The notes: generated by a model from the letters alone, not told the origin. Shown: positions 42,982 to 56,074, counted from the stretch's first letter. The stretch: DNA of 64,000 nt from Scolanthus callimorphus (GCA_033964015.1 CM066912.1:22121073-22185072); one strand, 5' to 3'. Numbers and translations are program-made.

Positions 42982-45900
42982 TCACGCCGGGCCTATAAGG
43001 ATAAAAAATCGCCGGGTTTGTTCTAACTTTGTGAGTTTTAATCCAATCACTACCAAATTTCACATGTAAATAGTACTCATGAAATTAACAAACGTTAAGG
43101 TTTTGGAATTTTGAAATTAGCGAATTTTGGCGGGAAAATGACGTCATCAATCTACACCAAAATTTCAAATCGATCATATGAAATTTTTATGACTTGGATA
43201 TGAAAGAGCTCATTGAGATAGCCACAAAGCCGAAGAGATTTTTGAAATATCTCATTCCCTTGAGAAGTTATGAATATTTTAAGTTTGCAATGTCCGCCAT
43301 TTTGTTTTGTAATAAGTGAGAATGAACACTAACTATACACACATCGGCATAAGTCTGGCCTAGACGGAACGCTAGCACAGTCTATTACCCGTGCAGTTCG
43401 GCAACCATGTACAGCTGTTTCGTCCTTGTTAGGACTCATCAGCATGGCATAGCCGGTGTTTGCCTCAGTAAACTAAAAACAAAATGGCGGACATTACAAA
43501 CTTAAAATATTCATAACTTCTCAAGAGACACGACATGAAAAGTTGCGTTTACAGTTGCAGAAAAGGTGACTAAATCTAATGAAAACTACAAATTTCATCG
43601 GTTTTATTGCGTTTTCCCTTGTTGAAAACGTTGGCTTTTCATCGAGTTTCTTTAAAAGAAAACGTGGTAAAGTGCATCTTTACACGTATTTTCCTGTCAG
43701 AAAATGTTATGTAAAGATAGTGTTTACACACGTTTTCCAGTTATAAAACCTTTGAAAACTCCGCGTTTTGATCGGGTTTACTTCTCAATAAATTTGAAAA
43801 AAGTCGGAATTTGTTTGGATTTTCTTTTTGTTTTAAATCGCGTAAAGCTCATGTTTCGCATGATTTTCTTTTCATAAATTCCTGAAAAATGTAATATTTT
43901 CAACATTTCTATTACAACTTTTCGTTGTTCATGGGACTCCTCGAACTTCATACCCCCCTACCCCCAAATAAAACAATTATTTTGTAATTTCAAACTTTGT
44001 TTAATAATTTTTGCAAACTGGCTTGCCATGAGACAAAAACGTACAAACGCCTATACATACATCTATTTCTTAGTAGTTTCTAGTGCATTTCTCTTCTAGA
44101 GTCTTATCACATAATACGTACAACTGGAAAGAAAAAATACATGTCAGTGGGCTAATTTAAAAGACTCTTGTGTCCTAACATGACTAGTCGGGCTTTATAT
44201 GATCATGGATTACCTGACATTTTAACGATGGGTTTTTAGATAGCGCACAACGTTCATAGAGCAAACAGATAGAGCTTCCTATGTCCTCCTCTTCCGTTCC
44301 CTTCACGTTAATTATATTTAGCAAGTAGGGTTAGTTACGGGAACCGGGCGTCGTGAATGATGGAGGCTTTCTGTGCTGCGAACCTCTTTAGCGTCATGCG
44401 CTTGCCTTTGCTTGGAAGTATTGTTGCTAACTTTCTTATAAAGTGCCCTTAGCATGTTGGTGTAGCTTTTTACGAGCATGAACCCTTCATCCCTGGACAC
44501 CCCAGTTTCTTCTCAGGACATAAAGTCCAGCGTTAGTATAGACCGACCACTTCTGTTCTTCGGACCCAGTTTGTAGGTCGTCAACATTTCTGCGCGCTTG
44601 CTTAGTTTCTGTGAAAGCAATACAGCATTGGATTAATTTTTCGCACGTTGCTGTTTTTATTTATGCATGCGCTAAAATAAATAATTAGTAATAATCACTC
44701 CAGTCACTTATTAACAATTAGTCGCCTCAGCTTCTGTGATTATTAGCGAATAGTCACCGAGACAAAATTGTTTTAGTACTCAATCGATTCATGAGGGTTT
44801 TAGACAGAAAAACTTGTTTTTGTTGACTTTTTCACGATCATAACAAAACTCGCGCGCGCACTACCAATCCTTTCAATGTTATAATCACCTGTATAATCAC
44901 CTACTTGTGAATATAACATTGATATGATATGGAGTGCACGAGTTTTTTGTTTAATCGTGAAAAAATCCATCGAAAACATTTTTTATCACATAGCGGATGT
45001 TGAGACCCTCTCGCTAACAAGGCCCTCGCCGAATCTCTTGACTGCCAAAAGTGTTCACCCTCTGAGTGCACGGAGTGCGTTCCCCCCTCCTCTGGCTAAC
45101 CGGACTCACTAAGGGGGACGGACAAATAGAAAGGTGACGGAGGGCAAAGCTAAAACAAATTTAGAGCAAGGACTAGTCGACTAGGAGTCATGGCCGTAAC
45201 TATATGACATAAATAAAAAACATTGTTTCTGATTCACGTGCTTTTCGTAACGTATGTTAACTCTTCTCGTATCTCCATCCTTATGATAAAGCATTACTTC
45301 ATTGAATTGTAGATGGTACACCAATAAAATTGGCTAGCATTTTGAAATGTTTTGGAATGAGAGAAATATTTACTCTGTATGACCTACAAGTCACGTCACC
45401 ACTTCTTCAGAGTAACACAAGGAGTCACCGATCACTCAGACTTGACATATTCGCCTGATGTATATAAATAGTCACACTAAGTTACTAAAGGATTTACCGT
45501 TTATTGGGATTTCATCCTTTGGATCGGTCTTGCTCTTCCTCTAGCTTTTATATGCACCTCTGAATGCGGCCTAGAAATAGAGTTTCGTCCATTTTAGAGC
45601 ATACAAAAGCACAAAAATATCGTGACGTTTCAATTTGTCATTATATATCATATCACGAGATTGGATTACACGGGATCGAACTGGCACTCAAACGGTTAAA
45701 ATTTATTTGTCCTTGGCTCGCTTTTCCTAATTTTTAGTATATTTAGCTAAGAAATTTGTTTAATCAATTTATACCCTTATACCCTTTTGCTAGCTAAGCA
45801 TTCCCCTTGAGCCCTCGAACCCTTTGGTAGGCTGTCTGACATAGAAATTATAAATTTTAACAGGAGAGTTCATGAGAGTTTTGGCGGGAACTATGTTGCA

Positions 45901-47272
45901 TACATGCTCTTTTGCAAAATAACGTTTATAACATATCGGAACGCTATCAATAAGTAAGCAAGCATTGTACATACTTTTACATCGGCGGGGACTTCGATTA
46001 TTAGGCTCGATGCTGTTTGTCGGGACTCGGGACTCGATTCATCTTGGCCTTCCAGAATCCATGTTGGTTACTCGAGCTGAGTTCGTTCCTTTCAAATCTA
46101 CACAAAAATCAGAAATCGATTTTCGATTTTGAAGTGTGGAAGTACTTTAGAAAACCTCCAGAGATGTTTAAAATATCCCGAAAGTATTGCAGTTGCACGA
46201 TTTACTAATACTTACTTGCAATCGATGTCAGTCGATGTTTCTTGATTTCTTGTTCTCAAATCATACCCCCGTATGCGCATGCGTTTTTGACAAACTGTCA
46301 ATGGATCTTCGATTCCGTCACACCACGGTCAGTGATCACTCAGAGTCCGAGGCATGAGATAGACGAAAACTGCCGCAACGAAATGGAAAAAAATCCTTAT
46401 CGATAAGCTAAACAACCTGCCTAAGGCCCTAAGGAGCTCAGAATAAAAGATAGCCGAGGATCTGCCACAAAATGTGGAACCTTCAGCTCAGCCTGGTAAC
46501 GCCATTTTAGAGGCCGATGTATATTATAAACCAGCACTACATTGTATATATGACAGAAATGTGCAAAAATCCACCCGGGTTGTTCGTGGATCTAGACAAT
46601 ATTTTTCACTGCCGCGAAAGAGAATGTTTCTATAGCAAATTGTTTTCGATAACCTGAAGCCAAATCTGTAAATTTGACATTTTTTTTACATTTCTTCAAG
46701 TTTATACAACACGAAAATATGAAATTTCTATACGATTTCCTTGATAGAAACTTATGTAAACTACAAGTTTTCCTTCGAATTTCTCCAGATTTTCTTAAAA
46801 GAAAATGTAATGTTTACTTTCGCGTTTACTATTATTAGAAATGTGTGTAAACTTTGCGTTTTCTTCCGTTTTCAAGTTGAAAACATGAAACTTGAAGTTT
46901 ATTCTGCACAAACCTTAGTAAACTCGGAAACATGAAATTTACATTAAGTTTTAGCTATAGATGCAACGTGTGTAAACGCAACTTTTCGTCTCGTGAGAAT
47001 AAGATATTTCAAAAATCTTTTCGGTTTTGTGGCTATCTCAATGAGCTCTTTCATATCCAAGTCATAAAAATTTCATATGATCGATTTGAAATTTTGGTGT
47101 AAGATTGATGACGTCATTTTCCCGCCAAAATTCGTTAATTTGAAAATTCCAAAATTACTATTTTGTTAATTTCATGAGTACTATTTACATGTGAAATATG
47201 GTAGTGATTGGATTAAAACTCACAAAGTTACAACAACCCCGGCGATTTTTGATCCTTATAGGCCCGGCGTGA
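42982..47272. repeat. Large inverted repeat (about 280-bp arms, 3.7-kb interior) in intron 3
   Basis: Arm 42982-43262 (TCACGCCGGGCCTATAAGGA and onward) is repeated inverted at 46995-47272. Next to the arm's inner end a second hairpin, 43262-43308 with 43477-43523, is nested. Both inner flanks are then rich in GAAAACG and TTTACA words. The interior has no transposase. Long-arm foldback transposon is the likeliest reading. Confidence 0.75.
44822..44966. repeat. 145-bp foldback
   Basis: TTTTTCACGATCATAACAAA with ACTCGCGCG (44826) pairs with GCACGAGTTTTTTGTTTAAT and CGTGAAAAA (to 44966). Inner arms AATGTTATAATCACC and GTGAATATAACATT pair too. Confidence 0.7.
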
Positions 47273-47847
47273 TTTGAGCGAGAAACACCAAGAAAAAGTC
47301 GCTTTTTGGGATATTGCGCGAAAACAAGATTGGGCACCCCCATTTTTTATTTTACCATTTTGACTATCATTCCCCTGTTATAAAAAAAGTTTAAAGAAAT
47401 TTCCACGACAAGTTTTTGAGCTATCGTCATAAAAAGCCCCAAAACGAGACACAAAAGACTCTCAAATTATCACGAGCGGTGCGCACATTTTCAAGAGTAG
47501 CGTCAACACACATAGAAAATTAAACATTTCAATGTTCGTCCTAGGTAGTGAAGCATCAAACAGTTCTGTTCAAACCTGCAAGCGAACTGGATTGCTTCAT
47601 TAGTGAGCGTTTTATCACAATTTTCTTGTTTCACGTAATCCTTCACAAAAAAGCCCTAGGCACTAAAAATGGGGTATGTTTGCGCCATCACAGTTTCTAA
47701 ACGAGCATGGGCACCCCCTCTTTTTATTTCATATTTTCATTTCTTATATACTAAATAGTAAATAGACAAATTAAGAAAAAAATTCTACGACAAGTTTTAT
47801 TTCAGGGGAATTACCTTAATTGTCGTATTTTATTCTACTGATTTGGT

Positions 47848-48232
47848 ATATACTAAAACAACTATCCCCCTCAGGTAGACTAAAATATGAAAATTCGCGA
47901 ACGAGGTATTTTGCCAAGCTGGATCCTGATAAATGGACCTGTCAACCAGTTGAACTGAGAAAAAATATATATAATGAAAGGTCGACGAACAGCTTAAACG
48001 ATGATTATTTAATACGATATTTCAATCGGCCATTACCGATCTTCTTCAGAAGATCGGTAATGGCCGATTGAAATATTGTATTAAATAATCATCGTTTAAG
48101 CTGTTCGTCGACCTTTCATTATATATATCCCCCTCAGGGTCGGTGCCTAGCGGTGGATATATACCTCGACGCTTCGTGTCTCGGTATATATATGCACCGC
48201 TATTCACCTCCTTTTCGGGGATAGTTGTTAAT
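47848..48232. mobile_element. MITE split by a nested 251-bp hairpin insertion
   Basis: The outer ends are TATACTAAAACAACTATCCC and GGGGATAGTTGTTAAT. At 47876-48126 a hairpin element (arms about 47966-48048 and 48049-48126) is inserted, flanked by the direct repeat ATCCCCCTCAGG (47864-47875 and 48127-48138). The insert's left part (ATGAAAATTCGCGAACGAGG) also occurs at 23680 inside the 2.74-kb transposon. A later inner palindrome reads ATATATACCTCGA ... TCGGTATATATA. Confidence 0.75.
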
Positions 48233-48773
48233 TATTAATCAATATTGCGTGATAAATGCCTATGCTCACTACGGAATGGTATATCGAACAACCACTCATG
48301 ATCATTGTAAACTGTGTTGTATAAATCCGCATCTAGGACCAGACATGTCCACGTTATGTATGTAAACCGCATTGAACGTGATAATTTGCGTTATACAAGT
48401 GCATACATTTCAAATGATTTCATGATGCAATAAACCGAGGTCCTATGTCTAAACGCACTGCAACCTGTACATGTTTTGGAGGGGAAGTAAAATAGAACCA
48501 CCAATGACGCCACCTTGAAACGGCTGACACACATTTGGAGTCACCCAAAACGTGTAAATTTCATTACACTTTATTTAAGCATTAGAGCTCAATTTTCTAT
48601 GAATTTATCTGCGAAATAGAGCACTTGTGATGTTGGGAGCATTCCATATTCTTCAAATATGTAGCTCAGCAAGATATATGTTTTGGGCTTCCTGTGTTAC
48701 ACGCGGCACGCCAACAGTAGTGGGGAAAAAAATCAAGCAACACACACGTTTCACCGACAGTCACGCTGAAGGC

Positions 48774-50604
48774 GGTGGCCCGCGGAGAATTACTTGTGTT
48801 ATGACACATATTTTGCAAGGCCAGTTATTGGCTTTCAACTTTATCTGATCGCTCTAAAATGTTGCATTCCTACTGATCAATGATTCTATATTGTAATGAA
48901 AAAAACGAATTTATATGATAACAATGAATAAACCGGCGAAGATGCTTGGAAACAAAACCCACTTTTTTACTTTATAAATCACTTGGTATTGCATGTATGT
49001 CCTTGTCCTATTCCACTTCTATGAAGCAAAAGGGACTCTCCATTGATCGAGACCATCAACTTCGAGAAATTCACAAGCTCAAAATCAAACACAGAAACAT
49101 ATGTCCCGTACATATTTGCTAATCCGATTGCTTAACTCGTCGTACTAAAATCCGCACTCACCGTATAGTAGTCAACTATTTTACTAAGGGAAATGACAGA
49201 TTTGATGTAGAACAGGAAACGGTAGACTGCTTGCAGCCCCTTCTTTGGCGAACGTCCATAATCGAGAATAAAGTCCTAGTCCTACATTGTAGTTTGTTTG
49301 TGCGCTCGTATTTCCAGCTCACGAGCCTGTCTCGCGCCTTCGGCGCTCGCTCGTGCCTTCAGCACTCACGGACTCCACTCACGGACTCCCTTTACATTTC
49401 TCTCGATTTACGGACGTTCGCCAAAGAAGAGACTGCAAGCAGTCTAAGGAAACGGCATCATCTGGAACAAACCATCGTTACGAATACACACATTTGTTGC
49501 CAAACTCTTGGGAATAATAGATAAATGTCCGCACCAGGCCATTCTAGCCAACGAAGATGAAGAACCTTGCTAAGTCTGAGCACTTTCTACCATACGGTTT
49601 CGAGAACTTAGCTGGCGAAGTTGGCCATTTTGAGACAATGTAAAACGCATTGACTGCATAAGGCAGATAAAAGCCAGCTCTTGTGGTTTGTTGATGAATG
49701 CAGACTGGACGCACGATTTTTTTCTCAGTCCCTCAGGAGTAATGGAATTTAATGGGTCACACTTATAGCAGCAAGAATTATTTAATTTTAATTATAATCA
49801 ACCCCTAGCATGAACAATAGATCGAAACTGAGACGACGACAAATCCCCGAGGGACCGAAAAACAATCGGGCGCCAGTCTGCCTTCATCAACAAACCGCAA
49901 TAACTGGCTTTTCTCTGCCTGATGCATTCAATGCGTTACTGTCTCGAAATGGCCAAATTCGCCTGCTCAGTTCTCGATACCGTATGGTAGAAAATTGCTC
50001 AGACTTCATCTTCGTTTAGTTTACTTTTTTTCTCAGGGCGGCTAATTATTGGCACGGACAATTAATGATTGTTTGAGTTGAGTTTTGCAACAGATGTGTG
50101 TAAACTATTCGTAACGATGGTTTGTTTGAGGTGCCGTTTCATGTTCTCCATCAAATCTGTCATGGCCCTTGGCCCTTAGTGAAAGAGTTGACTACTATAT
50201 GGTGAGTGCGAATTTTAAGTACGACGAGTTTAGCTATACATATTAGATGCATGGGACATATACTTCTGTATTTGATTTTGAGCCTTGTGAATTTCTCGAA
50301 GCGTATGGTCTCAATCAAGGAGAGTACCTTTTGCTTCAGTAGATTAGAATAGAAGTAGAATAGTTAAGGACTTCGTACATGCAATACTATGCAACTCTAG
50401 TTTTTTAAAAATCACGAAGTAAAAATGTAGGTTTTGTTTGACGCCGTTTTAGTCATTGTTATTGTAAATTCGTTTTATTTATTATAAAATAGAAGCATTT
50501 TTAGTTAGTAGGTACGCAAAATCTTAGAGCGATCAGATAAAGTTGAGAGCCAATAACTGGCCTTGCAAAATATGTGTCGTCCTAATAATTACCCGCGGGC
50601 CACC
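48774..50604. repeat. Large inverted repeat with about 740-960-bp arms, intron 3
   Basis: The left arm 48774-49737 (including a 224-bp MITE) is repeated inverted in 49844-50604 with about 85-90% apparent identity and a spacer of about 106 bp. Landmarks are GGTGGCCCGCGG, TTTGCAAGGCCAGTTATTGG, TTAGAGCGATCAGATAAA and ACAAACCATCGTTACGAAT. The right arm lacks the MITE, giving an empty site. No coding frame is kept between arms. Confidence 0.8.
49223..49446. mobile_element. 224-bp Mutator-like MITE with 9-bp target duplication
   Basis: TAGACTGCTTGCAGCCCCTT at the left end and its inverse at the right end (CTGCAAGCAGTCTA) are flanked by AGGAAACGG on both sides (49214-49222 and 49447-49455). The opposite arm of the surrounding inverted repeat (near 50140) shows an uninterrupted ATGAAACGG, so the insertion is confirmed. 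The element has no open frame. It belongs to the same family as 55872-56074. Confidence 0.9.
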
Positions 50605-50622
50605 TTAATATATAAGATATAA

Positions 50623-51175
50623 TGTGTAGTATTTTACTCTTCAAAGGCTTATAATGATATAAAACTAAATGAAAATTATTTTAGCAAAACATTCCTTGAA
50701 TTTGCGGAGAAGAAGTGCTCCCATTAATGTCATACAGGTCACACTTTGCCCCATGGACTAAAACAATGATAATTTAAAGTTGTGGCTATGGTAACCATGG
50801 GTAGAGATTCAAATTACCTATCTCATGGGGGATCACCGGGACCCCCTGAGGAGGACTGGGAGAGCATGACCTCCATGGCGAATTAGGCACCTCTCATGGG
50901 GGATGGCTAATGGCCCCCAGAGGAGGACTGGGGATTGTGGACCCCATCTTAGTTGAGGGTTGAAAACCCTCCCCTTCGCCTAAATTTATGTGACCTGGAT
51001 GGGCTTGCAATTGGAGTGCTTCACATCCCTTGCCCCCTTCTCCCACATACAATGTTGTCTCTTGTATTCCTAATAGGTTGGGAACATTAATGTGAAGTAT
51101 TTTACTCTTCAAAGGCTTATAATGATATAAAACTAAATGAACATTATTTTAGCAAAACATCCCTTGAGCCATTCG
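50623..51175. repeat. 85-bp direct repeats flanking a G-rich segment
   Basis: GTATTTTACTCTTCAAAGGC and TTATAATGATATAAAACTAA occur at 50630-50690 and again at 51098-51158. Between them CTCATGGGGGAT and GAGGAGGACTGG each occur twice (50821-50935). This may be an insertion flanked by a long duplication or two copies of a solo repeat. It is non-coding. Confidence 0.65.
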
Positions 51176-51258
51176 CCAAACATCTATTAACACCATTCAA
51201 TCATTATAGTTTCAGGAGAGTGCTAACATTGATTTACGTTTTTTTTCGCTTTGAACAG

Positions 51259-52523
51259 CTGCCAAAGAGAAAGTTAAACTGTACTTGAAAAACTTGATGA
51301 AGATTTCAACGACAAAACAGGAGGAAGAACAAAGCGTGCAATGGAAAAAATTGTTGACAAAAGATGGCAAAAATGGAAGAAGAAGAATTACAACGAAAGA
51401 CAAGCAAGAATTACTGCTTTAACATCGTGCGTCAGTACTATGCAAGCCTTTAAAAACGCTGATGAAAACCCGACTGAAGCGATCCAAGCGGGTTTGACGG
51501 TGGTGACCACTTTGGCCCAGGCGTTTTGGGGTCCTCTGGGTCAGGGTGCAAGCGTTATCACAATGTTGGCGTCGGGACTACTTGCCCTGTTTGGAAATGC
51601 AAAAAAAGAGAAATCTGTGGGGGAAATTGTAAGAGACGAAATCGAGAAGGCGTTCAAGAAGTGGCAGGATGTAAACATAAAAAACGAAGCTGCAGGGGGA
51701 ATCCTGGATCTTGAAGCATCCAAGAATTTCTAGACGGTGTTGGAGAAGTACAAGAAAAGATGCCTGCTAGACAGTTGAATTTACTAGTGTGCAATGTTCC
51801 TATATATAAAGGTCTAAAGCTGTTGGGAATGCTTGGAAATGAGATTCAGAGAATTGTAGAAGAAGACAAGACCGAGAATGCAGAGAAATGCTTTGATTAC
51901 GTGGACCTGTATTTCAAGATTTTAACAATCAAGAATGGCATCACCTTGTCTATGATCGATTTGATCCCCAAAAAAGAAAAAGGAACAATATCAGGCTTTC
52001 AGAAAATGCAATTGTACTTGGACAAAGAAACCAAGAAGCCGTTCAGGTTTTTATACGACGTGGAACTTAAGGAATTAAATGATAAGCCAAGCAAAATGCT
52101 TCCGTTTTTTGAAGTCAATGAGCACAAAACGGCGATGGATTACTTGGAGAAAGCAATGCTTGGCAACGAGAAAGTTGACTTTGCAGACGATTATCCTGGT
52201 GAATACTGCCTCTTGTCGAGTATTAGAAACACACAAGGAACTGTAGTATTTGTGCACGCGTATGTCGAGAAACCAGACAGCTTTGTGCGTCCAAGATTAG
52301 ACAACCCCATTATAAAACTTGCAACAGATGCTCAAGCAAAACAAAAATGTCGATGGAGACTTCGTCCGCATGGCAAAAGGCACTTCTCCTTTGTGTATAA
52401 ATATGGATGTGGGTCAACTCCGCCTTCGCCTTGGTGCGACTACTTACTAGAATTTGACGGGGAGCGAGTTGTGGCGAAGAAAAGCGGGAATCCAATCATA
52501 TGGCATGTCTCCCAAGACACCGG
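51259..52523 (+). pseudogene. Toxin-like gene exon 4: helical domain and conserved core, frame-changed twice
   Basis: The acceptor TTGAACAG ends at 51258 and the donor GG-GTAAGT begins at 52524. The first codons AAKEKVK are in one frame; from about 51280 to 51733 a second frame carries LDEDFNDKTGGRTKRAMEKI and, later, the hydrophobic pair TVVTTLAQAFWGPLG and VITMLASGLLALFG with a short polar turn. A third frame from about 51727 to 52523 holds NVPIYKGLKLLGMLG and continues to ESDKP-like polar regions and CRWRLRPHGKRHFSFVY. The hydrophobic pair is the membrane-inserting-type hairpin expected of this family. Two frame changes would stop translation early at about 51420 as the DNA stands. No restored sequence is given. 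Confidence 0.6.
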
Positions 52524-52729
52524 GTAAGTTTTCATGTTCCTATTTCTGTCGAAATGGTTGGTGATAACATACAGGACAGGGGCGTAGGCAGGGGAATTTC
52601 TCAATGGGTTCCGGTGTGCTGTCACGCATATATTCTTATTACAACCTAGTATTAGTTACTGTTTTTATTTCATATCAAGTTACAGAGCTATGTAAACACT
52701 ATGTAAACACCTTTGATTTAGTTCCTTTA

Positions 52730-52984
52730 CAGCTGTTTCAGGTAACACGCGACCCAGCGCATTGAACACATTTTTTGGCAGTCGGGTTTTACTGCGACGT
52801 CAATCAAATCGCCTAGTGCAGTGAGTTGGCTTCTGTCGCGACTCTCGCAAGAGAAGCCAAACAAATGCACTTGGCAAGAATTTGATTGGCTCACACGGAT
52901 TGCATTGATTGACACCCAGAAAACCCAACTGCCAAACTCTAAGAATCTGACAACGGCGAAGTCGCGTGTTACCTTAACCAGCTG
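52730..52984. mobile_element. 255-bp MITE with CAGCTG ends
   Basis: CAGCTGTTTCAGGTAACACG at the left end pairs with CGTGTTACCTTAACCAGCTG at the right end. Inner arms are also partly self-complementary (GACTGCC-AA-TTGGGTTTT). Lies in the last intron of the toxin-like gene. I see no certain target duplication. Confidence 0.7.
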
Positions 52985-53820
52985 TAATGGCAAGATGTTA
53001 GTTTCACAATCGCTTGTATCAATTAACTTTAAGTCATAGTCTTTTTACCAAATCAAATCATATCAGGAATCTACAATAAATTCCAGGATCATCGGAATAG
53101 TGTGATTACGGTTTTGAAGGTTTACCTGCCGTCTTCTAGCCGCCGGCGGGGGTCGGGGAAGCGGAACATCCGTTACCCCCATCTTCAGTTCCCTATTTAA
53201 AATAATAAAACGTTAAAAAACCGTGAAAGAAGTTTTTTAAGCAAACGCCTGGCTACGAGATGATAAGCGGTTATGATCATTCTTGCCCCACGAGAGAGGA
53301 TAACCGAATATGAGTTAATGCATATGTTTGATACTCTTATAAATGATTAATATGTATAGTTCCGTGAGACTGGCGCAAAGTAACGGCCGTGGACTGTTTT
53401 ATCGCCTATAAAAAGCTACGGTATAGCACTATTAGAATCCTTGAAATCACACAGAGACATCAGAAGAAAGGTAGGCATGATTCATTGTCAAACATTGTAT
53501 TGGATCAGCAATTTCTGGCAATTTATGGAGTATTACCATCGGGTATCATACGAGTTGTGTGTGTCATTACAAATGCATACAGATTAAACTGACTACAAGG
53601 ATCATGAGCTTGGGCGCCCTGTTATATAAATACAAGGAAAATTACAGTGGCTTTGTGTTACTCTTGCTGTACTTGTCAAGATATCCTTCTTGTCTCTCAA
53701 AAGTAATACTCATATCTTCACGCCTATTTACATGTAAAATATCCTCTATAAAAATTACAGTGATACCTCTATGAATCAGTCACCTTCGGGACCGAACCAA
53801 GGCAAATAAGTGATTTATGC
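52985..53820. other. Intron 4 sequence without recognised gene
   Basis: AT-rich DNA. Short frames have no motif. Nothing else is supported. Confidence 0.35.
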
Positions 53821-53834
53821 TCCTGTCTTGATGT

Positions 53835-54330
53835 AATTGAAGCATGCGGTCCTGATGGTATTAGCAATAAGATCATCTAAGATTTGTAAGAAGGGTGTTT
53901 CTGCCTCGTTTTCACGTTTAGTAAATTTTTCGCTGTCCTCGGGACGTCTTCCCAGATGTTTAGAAGCTAGCAAATGTTATTCTAATTTTCAAAACACGAT
54001 CGTCCACAAAAAGTTAACTACCGCCCCGTCTCTTTATTAGATGCTTCTGCAAAAATTATAGAAAAGTAGTTTTTATAAGGCTGTATATTTTTCTTCGTAA
54101 AATTGGATTGCTTAATCCACTAAAGTCTGGCTTTCGTCCAGGGGATTCCACTGTAAACCAATTAATTTATATTTCTCATAAAATGTATGAAGCTTTTGGA
54201 CAAGGCAAGCAGGTGCGCATGGTTTATTTAGATATTAGTAAATAATTTGACAGGGTGTAGCATAAAGGATTGTTGTTCAAGCTTAAAGCAATCGGCATCA
54301 GTGTCTCCTCGAGCATGCTCAGTATGAAGC
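53835..54330 (+). pseudogene. LINE reverse transcriptase fragment
   Basis: In shifted frames it reads EACGPDGISNKII, KVNYRPVSLLDASAKIIEK, SLAFVQGIPL (altered), then YISHKMYEAFGQGKQVRMVY and LDISK. This is the N-terminal half of a CR1/L2/Rex-like reverse transcriptase, including the first catalytic Asp (YLDIS). At least four frame changes or stops are seen. It ends near 54330 without the DD box. Confidence 0.7.
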
Positions 54331-54526
54331 TTCAAAAGTTGTCTCTGGTGCAATAAAAGGGACAAGTAGGCAACACGTTCTCAGGATTGGATTCTTCAGG
54401 ATTGGATGAGATAAGTGACGCAGCGAATGATCGACTGCATATGAGTAACAGGAAAGGTCGTTATCGAATCAAAGGCACCGAGTGCCTCGGCGAAATCGTG
54501 GATACCTTTTTGTTAAGTGGCAGCAT

Positions 54527-54706
54527 AGAGCAGATTTCGTATGACTGTGAAAAGTACCGTGACACGGCGCGGTACTGTCGCGGTGGCGGTATCGAACCTG
54601 GTCTGCTGTAGATACCGAACGAAATCGCGTCGTCGCGGTACGGTCACGGTCGCGGTGCGGTACAACTCTTTCGCGGCACTTTTCACAGTCATACGAAATC
54701 TGCTCT
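54527..54706. repeat. 180-bp MITE with 28-bp terminal inverted repeats
   Basis: AGAGCAGATTTCGTATGACT with GTGAAAAGT at the left end and the inverse at 54679-54706 close a GC-rich interior (CGCGGTACTGTCGCGGTGGC-type words). No certain target duplication. Confidence 0.7.
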
Positions 54707-54707
54707 A

Positions 54708-54815
54708 GTTAGTAGAGGAGACTATAACTATGGTGGCAGTATTGTTAGTAGAGGAGACTATAACTATGGTGGCAGTATAGTTAGTAGAGGAGACTATAAC
54801 TATAGTGGCAGTAGA
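54708..54815. repeat. 36-bp tandem repeat, three units
   Basis: GTTAGTAGAGGAGACTATAA followed by CTATGGTGGCAGTATT occurs three times head to tail, with two or three changes in the third unit. Confidence 0.9.
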
Positions 54816-55871
54816 GTGTGCACCGTACAACCTGATTACCTGCCCCAGAATTCTGAGGACTGCAGATACTATAAAAATCATAAATGCAGTGCTCCAATGA
54901 ATACAATAAGACAATCATTCTGATATGTGTATTATTTCCGTTTTACATCTTTTAGTTGTAGATGTGAAGATAACATATTTTTTTCACTTTGATTGTCCCA
55001 TCATTAAGTGCCAAGTTTTGATGACTGAAGTTTGTCATCCTTTTAATTACATGGTTCAATGGTTGTAGTTACTGAAACAAACAAACAAAAAATAAAATGA
55101 TACACCAGAAATTACAGCATGAACCAAAAGCATGACACGGTGCGTGTGCGAGGTAAGGGTGAGTCCTCAGGCACTTTTTGTGGGGTGGATATTCGTGTTG
55201 GTATTTCTAACTTTAAAGATACAATAGCCTTTTTCTTGTCCTAGTGCAACTAGATTATTTTTTTGGCTGATTTAGGTTTTGCTATTTTGCTCCTTAAAGG
55301 TTAACTAAACTGTTTATGAGCATAATTTATTAACTTAGCTTCCTAATTTGGGGCATGAAACAAAAACAAAGGGTTGAGGCTGACAGAGGTCAAGATAACA
55401 AATGAAGTTTACAGAAAGGTACATAATGTACTGTGAATGAGATTGCCAAACGTACCTGAGTAGTAGTGATGGCTCCCAAGCTGACGGCTCTCCTAGCAGA
55501 TTATATTGGATTTGTAATTCTAAATAGATCATTCTTTGCTGTTTCTGTTTTTTTTCCTTGTGTCCTTTGTGACTCTAAAAGTCGTTATTAATGCACTTAG
55601 ATCATGGTAGTTTTCTTGAATACATTGTGGGTTACAGTAAGGCAAATACAGTACTATTGTTTTGTGCATAGTTCTTCTTTTTCGTTAGAAAGCAACGGGA
55701 AGCAGAAAACAAGCCAGCCGAAAATCAACAAAATCGCAAGTTAAAAGTTGGATTCTTCTTTCATTCATAACTCTGATACTAAAAGTAAGCACTTTGAGTG
55801 AAGACTAGGCAATAACTTTAGAAATGTGGACCTCCGAAGTCAGAGAAAAGGATGTGGTATCTTCCCCTTTC

Positions 55872-56074
55872 TAGACTGCTTGCAGCCCCTTCTTTGGCGA
55901 ACGTCCGTAAATCCAGGGAAAATGTTTTTTGTTTACCCGCGACGCGCTTAGATTTGTTTACAAGTGTCGAGTTTCTCAGGAGAGGGAGAGATGCGCCAAT
56001 CGAAGCGCGCCGCGGGTAAAAACATTTCCCTCGATTTACGGACGTTCGCCGAAGAAGGGGCTGCAAGCAGTCTA
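55872..56074. mobile_element. 203-bp Mutator-like MITE with 9-bp target duplication
   Basis: The same ends as 49223-49446 (TAGACTGCTTGCAGCCCCTT and inverse), flanked by TCCCCTTTC at 55863-55871 and 56075-56083. The first about 45 bp at each end are shared with the 49-kb copy, and the middle differs. Non-coding. Confidence 0.9.
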
